Shown one piece after another: positions 1 through 6,131 of a stretch of DNA of 7,625 nucleotides (its first letter is position 1; every line of letters begins with the position of its first letter). Position numbers and translations under genes: made by a program. Location: contig JAJXYG010000141.1 in NCBI GenBank assembly GCA_021780705.1, forward strand, positions 1 to 7,625, given 5' to 3'. Under the pieces are notes generated by a model. It was not told the DNA's origin, ran no database searches, and saw only the letters and a list, made by a program, of their open reading frames with translations. The DNA comes from Bacteroidota bacterium (GTDB lineage Bacteria > Bacteroidota > Bacteroidia > Chitinophagales > Chitinophagaceae).

Positions 1-670
1 TAAATTTTTGCACCGGCTCATAAAGGGTTCGATACACTGCTACTTGAGCAATTTTTTCGCCGTGTATTTCTAAAGCAAGAGTGCTTTGCTCCAACTTCAA
101 AGCCGCAATTTTCACAGGAAGATCGTTCAAGGCCATAAGTCCTGCCTTGAGTCCCTTCAATGATTCAGTTTCGGTTTCATTTCCTTCCAGTTTTGTCCGC
201 TTGTCCTGCCAATCAGCCAATTCTTTTAGGTAAGCCTGATATACGCGATTGGGAGCATCAAGGTTTGCCTGAAGATCGGAAAGCTTGGTTTGGCTATCAA
301 GCAATTGTTTTTTGAGATTGAGGGGATTGGTTTCGTCCAACTGCGTCTTGGTCGTAGCAACTTTCGTTATTGCTTCGTCGCGGATTTTCTCCACGCCGGA
401 TTTTTTAATTTCAATCTGGTCTGCCTTGACATTACCTTCAATGGTGCCGAAGATAATGGCAGATTTGGTGTGTACATTGCCTTCAATGAGGCCTTTTTCA
501 CCTAATACAATGCCTTCGCTTACATCGACATTGCCGACAATTTTTCCTTCTACTCGGATGCTGGAAGAGCCATTAATTTCACCAGTGATGGTATAGCCTT
601 CTCCGATGATGGTGGAAATTTCCTGGGTGGTGATTTCAAGGGATTTTTGCTTGGTATTCTTCTTAAACAT
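1..670 (-). CDS. Bactofilin N-terminal domain fused in frame to an SMC-like coiled coil (partial)
   Basis: I translated the minus strand from the ATG at 668-670: 223 codons without a stop, running off the window edge. Residues 1 to about 92 are a bactofilin: a short polar N-tail, the EISTIIGEGYTITGEI entry and repeated short beta-helix rungs (IRVEGKIVGNV, IVLGEKGLIEGNV, AIIFGTIEGNV, then DQIEIKKSG). Bactofilins polymerise into cytoskeletal filaments and in many bacteria position M23 peptidases. A normal bactofilin would add about 40-50 more beta-helix residues. Here, from about residue 93 (position 394), the sequence becomes charged and helical, with heptad-like Leu/Ala spacing, then LDAPNRVYQAYLKELADWQ and ending YRTLYEPVQKF. 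That second part resembles the coiled coil of SMC/Rad50-like AAA ATPases, possibly the TrlF type found in defence loci; I make that match from memory and am unsure of it. The ATG lies two bases after the M23 stop, so translation is probably coupled. Fusion, insertion and assembly error are all possible. Confidence 0.8.
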   Translation of the reverse strand, partial: MFKKNTKQKSLEITTQEISTIIGEGYTITGEINGSSSIRVEGKIVGNVDVSEGIVLGEKGLIEGNVHTKSAIIFGTIEGNVKADQIEIKKSGVEKIRDEAITKVATTKTQLDETNPLNLKKQLLDSQTKLSDLQANLDAPNRVYQAYLKELADWQDKRTKLEGNETETESLKGLKAGLMALNDLPVKIAALKLEQSTLALEIHGEKIAQVAVYRTLYEPVQKF

Positions 671-672
671 AA

Positions 673-1515
673 TTACTTAAGGGTTAAGAATGGTTCAGGG
701 TTAATTTGTTTGCCGTTTTTGTGCACCTCATAATGTAGATGGGGACCTGTGGACCTGCCGGTGGAACCGATCTTGCCAATCTGCTGGCCGATATCCACCT
801 TTTGTCCCACACATACGAGGATTTTGGACAGGTGTCCGTACAGGGTTTCATATCCATTGCCATGCTTCAGCATGATGCAGTTTCCAAATCCCCCTCTTTT
901 GCCGGCAAATTCCACGGTGCCTTTGGCCATGGCCCTTACCGGGGATCCGATTGGACCACTGATGTCGAGGCCCTTGTGGGTTTCAATATTGTCACCGCCA
1001 AAGGGATTTTCCCTGTGTCCGAATGTGGATGTGATGGTTCCGTGAAATGGGAAACCGAGCGGGGTATAAGCCAGATTGAAGAGTACCCGGTTGAGATACC
1101 CTTCATAAAAACCGGTGATCTCCTGTGGTGAAATGATGTCGCTGTCGGCTTCCCCTCCTTCAGGTCCTTTGACGACCGGTCTTATCCCTCTTTCACGCAA
1201 GTATTTATTAATGGTGGACAAATCTTTGTCAATATTGACAAACCGCTCTTTAATAGAACTGGTATCAATTTCGTGCAACGTTTCGTGAAGGGAAAGCAGT
1301 TTATGAGACAAGTTGGTCCGGGCGGCCACTTCCTGATAGTTGCAGGAAATCAGATAGCCAATCATCCAGACCAGGCCGGCAAATACCAGCAAAAGTGCGG
1401 CGATGTATTTTTTCCAGTTGGCCAGAAGCCTGCTGGAAACATGAAGGGGTTTAATTGGAGTGGAGCCGGTGGTTACAAATAGGATAGTGGTCTTTTCTTT
1501 TCGATTTTTCATCAT
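673..1515 (-). CDS. Membrane-anchored M23 family metallopeptidase (peptidoglycan endopeptidase)
   Basis: The protein has 280 residues: a short basic cytoplasmic tail, one transmembrane segment at about residues 35-57, a helical stretch at 60-110 and a C-terminal LytM/M23 domain at about 155-278. The zinc site is intact. H180 and D184 are in HKGLDIS and H261 is in GPHLHYEV, with the catalytic histidines H228 (YGHLS) and H259. The family cuts peptide cross-links in peptidoglycan, and the topology puts the domain in the periplasm. The gene is followed after two bases by the bactofilin gene, a pairing known from several phyla in which the filament localises the hydrolase for cell-shape control; that role is inferred here. 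Two consecutive ATG codons (1513-1515 and 1510-1512) could each be the start. The AT-rich spacer upstream is the likely promoter region, but I could not pick a convincing TAnnTTTG element. Confidence 0.93.
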   Translation of the reverse strand: MMKNRKEKTTILFVTTGSTPIKPLHVSSRLLANWKKYIAALLLVFAGLVWMIGYLISCNYQEVAARTNLSHKLLSLHETLHEIDTSSIKERFVNIDKDLSTINKYLRERGIRPVVKGPEGGEADSDIISPQEITGFYEGYLNRVLFNLAYTPLGFPFHGTITSTFGHRENPFGGDNIETHKGLDISGPIGSPVRAMAKGTVEFAGKRGGFGNCIMLKHGNGYETLYGHLSKILVCVGQKVDIGQQIGKIGSTGRSTGPHLHYEVHKNGKQINPEPFLTLK

Positions 1516-1917
1516 TTCCAGGTTAAATAACGCAAAATTGGTTTTCGTTTAACTTGGATAATCAGGTATAAAATCAGAATTCAGGAATTGGAACTATTAA
1601 GCTAATAGCACTAGAACGTAAAAAGATTTTATTAATTGCCTATCATTAAACGTTTTTTCAATTATTGCCTTATGAAATCATCAATTTATTTTACGATGTG
1701 TTTAAAAGTATGACTTATTTTCAAAAAATCACCCCTTAATTGAATGAATTCCTTGTTAATAGGCATCGCAGACGGGATTACCCGGACTGACTTAGAAACA
1801 ATAGTGCCTAAAAGCCCCAAAAAAAGTGCCAAGGGCAGGGTGGAAGAGGGATGTGGAGAAAAGAATTCAGATTGATTTTGTTTTAATACATTCAAAGCTG
1901 AAGTTCATGGATTACAA
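1516..1917. other. Intergenic spacer between M23 and antiporter genes, no convincing gene
   Basis: The stretch from 1516 to about 1690 is strongly AT-rich and lies directly upstream of the M23 peptidase, so it presumably holds the promoter of the M23-bactofilin operon. The part from 1690 to 1917 lies just downstream of the antiporter stop and has no hairpin plus T-run that I would call a terminator. Two small frames exist: a 69-codon one on the minus strand (1686-1895) and a 43-codon one on the plus strand (1744-1875). Neither resembles a family I recognise, and both look like chance frames. Confidence 0.5.
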
Positions 1918-3150
1918 TTAGTTAGCTTCGGAGTCAGGACTTGTGGACCAATGAATTTCCTCATTTGCAGTTGGAGGAACATCTGGTTTCCTGCCCCGTT
2001 TCTGGATGACCCCAATCATCATTACCAGGACACTAAGGATAATGACCTGGGTCACCAGGGAAGAATTGATGAAAGGCAGGGTGGGTCCCGGGACAAGGGC
2101 CAGGAACAGCAGGATGTTGATTAACCCCCTGGGTGCTACAAAAAGCAGGGCCGAAAGGGGCATTCTCATCAGTTTCAGGAAGAGCGCACGGATCAGGAAA
2201 ATACCCACTGTAATTCCACAGGCCCATATAATGGTCTCAGGGTTCAGGATTTCCGACCTTTTCATGAGGTAGCCAAACAACAGGAAGAACAGGGCTCGAA
2301 TCAGAAAAGTCAATTCACCGATCAGTTCCTTAAATTTTTTTACCTCCTTGTCCAGTTCCCTGGGCCGCAACAACTGGATCCACCGGACCTGCTTGAGCTC
2401 ATCCAGATTTCCGAGAAACAGCCCGAAAAGAAGGATAAATACCAGTGCGGGCAAATGATATACTTCCGAGATGGCATAGATAAGGATTGCCAGCAGGATG
2501 ATGGGCATGAACTTGATGTGGTGTGAGATTTTGCTCAGCAGATAAGAAAGCCCAAGGGTGGCCACAAAAGAAATAGCGGTGATCAAGACCATCTGAAAAC
2601 TGAACCGCCCCGCTGTATTGAGGTTGATGATTTCATTCTGGGTAATAAAATTGAAAAAGAGTACCCCCAGGATGTCGGAGAAACTGCTCTCATAGATTAC
2701 GAATTCCCGGTCACCGCCACCCAGATTTCCAGCACTTGAAATAGCTACCGTACTGCTGATGACGCAAAAGGGGATGGCATTATTTAGTGCTTCCTTGAAA
2801 GATACATGACCCGCATACTGGAAGGCAAAGGCCAAAAGAATTGACAGGATGACCATGGGGACCAGCGCAGAAAAGAACGATTTAAGGATTACCTTTTTTT
2901 TGGAGTGATTAAATTCCAGTTCCAGAGCGCCTTCCAGGACAATCAGTACCAGTCCTACCGTACCCAAAAAAGGAAGCAGGGGGCTCAAATCCGGGACCGT
3001 GATTTGCATTAGCCGGGATACCTCCCGGACCAGCCATCCCAGTAGCAATAGCAGCAATACCGATGGGATCCGGGTGACCGAAGAAGTGACATCAAAAAAG
3101 TAGGCGACCAGAAGGAGCCCGCAAAGGGTTATGATAATGGTAAAGGTCAT
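1918..3150 (-). CDS. CPA1-type cation/proton antiporter
   Basis: This is a polytopic membrane protein of 410 residues with about 12-13 hydrophobic segments between residues 3 and 384, and a polar tail of about 25 residues in place of a TrkA regulatory domain. It fits monovalent cation/proton antiporters of the CPA1/NhaP group, which exchange Na+ or K+ for H+ across the inner membrane. Family signals are the IPFCVISSTVAISSAGNL segment (residues 126-143), the ESSFSDILG core (E154, D159) where the ion-binding acidic residue of segment 5 is expected, and APRGLINI (R341), matching the conserved Arg of the late core helix. The usual Asn-Asp pair is Ser-Asp here (S158-D159), which bears on ion choice and charge stoichiometry. 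The ATG at 3148-3150 starts directly on a hydrophobic segment. It is probably transcribed alone: more than 400 bases separate it from the M23 gene and about 590 from the gene upstream. The transported ion cannot be told from sequence. Confidence 0.88.
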   Translation of the reverse strand: MTFTIIITLCGLLLVAYFFDVTSSVTRIPSVLLLLLLGWLVREVSRLMQITVPDLSPLLPFLGTVGLVLIVLEGALELEFNHSKKKVILKSFFSALVPMVILSILLAFAFQYAGHVSFKEALNNAIPFCVISSTVAISSAGNLGGGDREFVIYESSFSDILGVLFFNFITQNEIINLNTAGRFSFQMVLITAISFVATLGLSYLLSKISHHIKFMPIILLAILIYAISEVYHLPALVFILLFGLFLGNLDELKQVRWIQLLRPRELDKEVKKFKELIGELTFLIRALFFLLFGYLMKRSEILNPETIIWACGITVGIFLIRALFLKLMRMPLSALLFVAPRGLINILLFLALVPGPTLPFINSSLVTQVIILSVLVMMIGVIQKRGRKPDVPPTANEEIHWSTSPDSEAN

Positions 3151-3275
3151 AGAGGCTGATCATGGTTTAAGGGTTCTATTTCCTTTGATTCAGGATAGTG
3201 GATAAGGTGTGGGGGTCTATGCAATTTGCTACTGCTCAGAAGGAATAAAGATACTGAATTCAATTTACCTCAGAA

Positions 3276-3298
3276 ATCCACCTGCTTAGCAGGTGGAT
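3276..3298. terminator. Perfect 10-bp hairpin, possible terminator
   Basis: ATCCACCTGC and GCAGGTGGAT form a perfect 10-bp stem around a TTA loop. On the plus strand it is followed by ATTTCTTT, and on the minus strand by TTTCTGAGG, so neither side has a strong T-run. For minus-strand transcription it lies between the acyl-protein synthetase gene and the antiporter gene, where a terminator would make sense. A dispersed palindromic repeat of the REP kind is the alternative. Confidence 0.45.
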
Positions 3299-3555
3299 AT
3301 TTCTTTAGCGGCTATGCAGATACACTAAATCAGGTGAGGAGAGTTTTTGATGCAAGGATGAATTAATTTGGGCAAATGCAAAAGGCAGTAAATTACCGAT
3401 TTTATCCCACTGAAAATACAAAAGGAGTTGGGCTCAGGATTCCCAGGTTTGGTAAAGGAATAGAAGTGGTGTAAGGTGTGGCGAAGGCGGAGATGAAAAG
3501 GGAGATGAATGGAGTGATTAAGAGTGCCCGGGTAAGCAGGAGCCTACAGGGAAAA

Positions 3556-3577
3556 TATACTGAAGATATACTGAAGA
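3556..3577. repeat. 11-bp tandem duplication
   Basis: TATACTGAAGA occurs twice back to back (3556-3566 and 3567-3577). The unit is not a multiple of three, so it would shift any reading frame crossing it, which argues against the small frames here being conserved coding sequence. Confidence 0.75.
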
Positions 3578-3680
3578 AAAATACAGGTGGGTGGGACGCG
3601 ACCGAAGGGCCTGCGAGAGTCGCCGGCATTGGTCAGGGCGGAGAAGCAGGAAAAGATCGTTAGAGAAGGCTACGCCTGAT

Positions 3681-3762
3681 TCTTACGATGCCACGTTCTT
3701 TGAACGTGGTCGTTCACAAGGTACTGTGTTCTACCCGACCGGGTTCAACGGTTGCCGTAAGA
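3681..3762. other. Nested inverted repeats across the 3' end of the acyl-protein synthetase gene
   Basis: A 7-bp outer pair, TCTTACG (3681-3687) with CGTAAGA (3756-3762), encloses a perfect 8-bp hairpin CCACGTTC-TTT-GAACGTGG (3691-3709) and two weaker 4-bp hairpins (CACA/TGTG at 3715-3728 and ACCC/GGGT at 3733-3744). The outer right arm lies within the last codons of the gene, whose stop is at 3745-3747. The 8-bp hairpin may act as a 3' stem that ends or protects the minus-strand transcript, but no T-run follows. It does not fit a tRNA. The function is unknown. Confidence 0.4.
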
Positions 3763-4750
3763 TTCTGTAAGCAACAGGCTGCAACCACGGATGTCACTAT
3801 TGTCGCGGCGTCCCATGACCTCAAATTGGCTATTGGCATGAAGCCGCCCAAGGTCATCGGTGGCGATAAAGGAGCAGGCGTACAGATTGGCCAGGTCAAT
3901 GATATTGATCAATCCCGAAAGGGGCTTTTGACCCTGGGGAAGCGCCCTTATACTGAGTGGATCATTTTCCTCCCGGATCAATATCCGCATCCAGGGAGGG
4001 CATCTGAAAATACCTGCTTCACTGGAATATGCCTGGGAAAGGAGTTCAGTCATGCCGTACTCGGAATGAACGGTTGAGACGCCGAGCCGGGATTTCAACT
4101 CATGGTGTACGGCCTCACGGGTCAACTCTTCCCGCCTTCCTTTCATGCCCCCGGTTTCCATGACGGTCGTATTATGGAGTTCCATGGAATGTTTCTCAGC
4201 AAAATCCAGCAGGGCAAAGGTTACCCCCAGAAGCAAAACAGGTTGGCGGGCAATTTCAAGGTGTAACAGGCTGCGATAAAGGGCATCCCAGTCATTGAGA
4301 TAGAAGCCGCTTTCTGGGTGGGTACTGGCTCGAATTAATTCATCAGCCATCATTATCAGGGAAGAGTGACCCCGCTCCCAATACCCTGGTAACAAGGCCA
4401 GTATCCGCCAGTCCCGCGGATCTCCGTAAAATTGGTGGAAAGCAGTGAGAAAACTCCTGCGATACAGGGACAAATCTTTCACATAATGCCTGCTGGTGGA
4501 TGTCCCCGTGGTACCGCTACTTTCAAAGATTTCCTCTTCCTTAAATTCAGTAGTGGCGACCTTCGCGGATTTGAAAAATGAAATGGGCAGGAAAGGGATT
4601 TTTTCCAGGGAAGTGACTTCACGGATACTGATACCCAGCGCGTCCACATAATTTCGATAAAGGACATTGTGGGCATACTGAAATTGAAATACTTCGAGTG
4701 CCGTGGGTTCAAAATCCTCCCCCCGGATCTGGAAAATTTTATCTTCCCAT
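3745..4750 (-). CDS. LuxE/PaaK-like acyl-protein synthetase (adenylate-forming), 5' end uncertain
   Basis: This is a soluble adenylate-forming enzyme of the LuxE acyl-protein synthetase family, which activates an acyl group with ATP and transfers it to a carrier or cysteine. Counting from the GTG at 4645-4647 (300 residues), motifs in order are the phosphate loop SSGTTG (43-48), ETGGMKGRR (164-172), SEYGMTE (195-201), ATDDLGR (262-268) and GRRDNSDIRGC (279-289). Family members have about 30 more N-terminal residues. The same frame does continue upstream as KIFQIRGEDFEPTALEVFQF, matching the family start, back to a stop at 4801-4803, yet it holds no ATG, GTG or TTG before 4647. The well-placed ATG at 4748-4750 is one base out of frame (ATGGGAAGAT; dropping one G gives M-E-D-K-I-F). 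So the gene has a one-base frameshift, a sequencing error, a rare start codon, or truly starts at 4647. No LuxC or LuxD partner is nearby, so the substrate is unknown. Confidence 0.85.
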
Positions 4751-4787
4751 TTAGATTTTTCTGAAAAGTTATTCAGTTTTAAAGTTT

Positions 4788-4795
4788 TATTTTTG
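4788..4795 (+). promoter_or_regulatory. Bacteroidota-type -7 promoter element
   Basis: TATTTTTG matches the Bacteroidota -7 consensus TAnnTTTG and lies 18 bases before the lipoprotein ATG (4814), which would give a very short leader. No exact TTTG -33 element sits at the right distance; only TTCTG near 4759-4763 is close. This probably drives the lipoprotein, UbiA-like and possibly M42 genes. Confidence 0.4.
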
Positions 4796-4813
4796 AATAA
4801 TTAATTTACAAAG

Positions 4814-5254
4814 ATGCGATACCTGCTGTTATTAACCATTGTGTCCTTGGTGGTTTTTGCCTCCTGCCGCAAAAATACTGCGAACAGTGCACCTACCCTC
4901 AAGTTCAAATCCGTCAATACCACCCAGCTTCACCAGCAGGAACTCATCCACTTCACCCTGGCCTTCACTGACGGCCCTGGAAATTTACTGGACAGCGTAT
5001 ATGTGGAGGAAAAGGTGCCCAATTGCCCCACCAGCAATCTGAGCGGCTATTTTCCCGTTCCCGCATTTCCCACTTCCAAGAACCAGAAGGGGGATGTCGT
5101 GGTAACGTTTGGCTACAATGTAAGTGGCTATACCAGTCTGTCACCGCAATGCCAGGAAAACGATACTGCCGTTTTCAGGTTTGCGATCAGAGACGTAAAC
5201 AAAAACACCAGTGATACCGTTTCCTCTCCACCCATTATCCTGTATTACCAATAG
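4814..5254 (+). CDS. Small lipoprotein, function unknown
   Basis: The protein has 146 residues. The N-terminus is a lipoprotein signal: MRY, a hydrophobic core of about 12 residues, then FASC with the lipidated Cys at position 18. The mature part is polar and beta-rich, with a TLAFTDGPGNLLDSVYVEE stretch (residues 48-66) and FAIRDVNKNTSDT (123-135). These are typical of small Ig-like beta-sandwich lipoproteins in Bacteroidota. Two further cysteines (C71, C113) could form a disulfide. No acidic surface-export signal follows the lipid Cys, so it may stay on the periplasmic side of the outer membrane. It is the first gene of a plus-strand group and its stop overlaps the next start (TAGTG). I do not recognise a specific family. 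Confidence 0.82.
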   Translation: MRYLLLLTIVSLVVFASCRKNTANSAPTLKFKSVNTTQLHQQELIHFTLAFTDGPGNLLDSVYVEEKVPNCPTSNLSGYFPVPAFPTSKNQKGDVVVTFGYNVSGYTSLSPQCQENDTAVFRFAIRDVNKNTSDTVSSPPIILYYQ

Positions 5255-6099
5255 TGTTTTTCAATAAAATTGGACATTTTATCCTTTTTGGCAGCATCTA
5301 CATTGCTATCTGTGCCATTGCGCTCTGCCTGCAGACCAGCATGACCCTGGATATCCCCTTCAACAAATTAAGTTTCTATTGTTTTGTTTTTGGAGCGACG
5401 CTTGCCCAATATAATCTCCATTACCTGGTAAAAAAAAAGGCGGTAAAGAACTCCAAGAGGCTTGCCTGGTCCATGAAGCATAAGGTGACCCATAAGGTGC
5501 TTTTTGCCACCGGGATCCTGTTGATCCTCTTTAGCTTTTTTGGCTTCAGGCTAAAGCACTTCTTTATCCTGGGAGTGCTGGGCGTGATTTCCCTGTTATA
5601 TTCCTTTCCCGTGCTTCCCTTTGGAAAGAAACGGATCAAGGATTACGGGTATCTGAAGATCATTACCCTCTCCCTTTTGTGGACCGTGGTTACCGTTTGG
5701 TTTCCGGCGGTAAATCACCCCTTCGACCTGAAATTGTTTGCTTTTGTTTTTATGAAAAGATTTGTATTCATGTTCGTGTTGTGCCTGATTTTTGACGTGC
5801 GTGATATCGAAATTGATTACGAGGAAAGAATTCATACCGTAGCCGTCATCCTGGGCAAGAAGCGGTCCTACTGGTTGTCATACATGGCGTTGCTCCTATT
5901 TTTGCTGCTGGCTGTTTTCCAGAACCTGTATTACCCCGATATGAAGGAGTTGTGGGCCATGGTGGTTTCATCGGTGTGCACCTTCCTGATCATAGAGGTT
6001 TCCAAAAAGAACCACTCCGATATCGTATACCTTGCAGGAATAGATGGAATGATGTTGTTGCAACCCCTGCTGATCTACGTATTCGGTATAATGTTTTAA
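5254..6099 (+). CDS. UbiA-superfamily-like integral membrane protein
   Basis: This 281-residue protein has about nine hydrophobic segments between residues 7 and 280. Its layout fits the UbiA prenyltransferase superfamily, whose members attach isoprenoid chains to aromatic acceptors at the inner membrane using two Asp-rich motifs and Mg2+. The second motif is well kept: DVRDIEIDYEERIHT (D181, D184, D188), followed by a conserved LG..R patch (199-204). The first motif, normally NDxxDxxxD, is not recognisable; the matching loop after segment 2 reads AQYNLHYLVKK (51-61), with no Asp. The protein may therefore be a divergent or catalytically altered member; I call the fold, not the reaction. The GTG start at 5254 overlaps the last base of the lipoprotein stop, indicating translational coupling. 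There are no menaquinone or heme genes beside it to suggest a substrate. Confidence 0.75.
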   Translation: MFFNKIGHFILFGSIYIAICAIALCLQTSMTLDIPFNKLSFYCFVFGATLAQYNLHYLVKKKAVKNSKRLAWSMKHKVTHKVLFATGILLILFSFFGFRLKHFFILGVLGVISLLYSFPVLPFGKKRIKDYGYLKIITLSLLWTVVTVWFPAVNHPFDLKLFAFVFMKRFVFMFVLCLIFDVRDIEIDYEERIHTVAVILGKKRSYWLSYMALLLFLLLAVFQNLYYPDMKELWAMVVSSVCTFLIIEVSKKNHSDIVYLAGIDGMMLLQPLLIYVFGIMF

Positions 6100-6131
6100 T
6101 TTGCGTTTTTATTTTAAACCACTGCATATTT

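Larger units (their letters stand above)
3151..3744. other. 594-base intergenic region with hairpins, no recognised gene
   Basis: This long spacer separates the antiporter from the acyl-protein synthetase gene. It contains a perfect 10-bp hairpin (3276-3298), an 11-bp tandem duplication (3556-3577) and a nested set of inverted repeats starting at 3681. Overlapping frames on both strands (75 codons at 3402-3629 minus, 61 codons at 3478-3663 plus) give compositions I do not recognise. The plus-strand side is purine-rich from about 3480 to 3660. The antiporter promoter should lie just above 3150, but no clear TAnnTTTG element is seen. I see no known ncRNA signature. Confidence 0.5.

Noticed and set aside
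285..596. Open frames on the plus strand over the bactofilin region
   Set aside because: They are antisense to an uninterrupted 223-codon minus-strand frame with clear bactofilin rungs.
1686..1895. 69-codon minus-strand frame downstream of the antiporter
   Set aside because: No recognisable family, low-complexity composition, and sited in a spacer with a competing plus-strand frame; likely chance.
3402..3663. Small proteins in the 3151-3744 spacer (75 codons minus, 61 codons plus)
   Set aside because: The two frames overlap on opposite strands, neither resembles a known family, and both cross the 11-bp tandem duplication, which would shift a frame.
3681..3762. tRNA or integron attC site
   Set aside because: The 7-bp outer pair and three hairpins suggest a cloverleaf, but the first arm is an 8-bp stem with a 3-base loop, there is no proper TTCRA T-loop on a 5-bp stem, and no GTTRRRY/RYYYAAC core pair is present.
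4479..4712. Alternative minus-strand frame starting with ATG at 4710-4712
   Set aside because: It overlaps the acyl-protein synthetase frame, which alone carries the SSGTTG and other family motifs.
5952..6131. Upstream extension of the M42 reading frame to 5952
   Set aside because: It lies inside the UbiA-like gene in another frame, and its translation does not resemble an M42 N-terminus; the ATG at 6132 gives the standard length.
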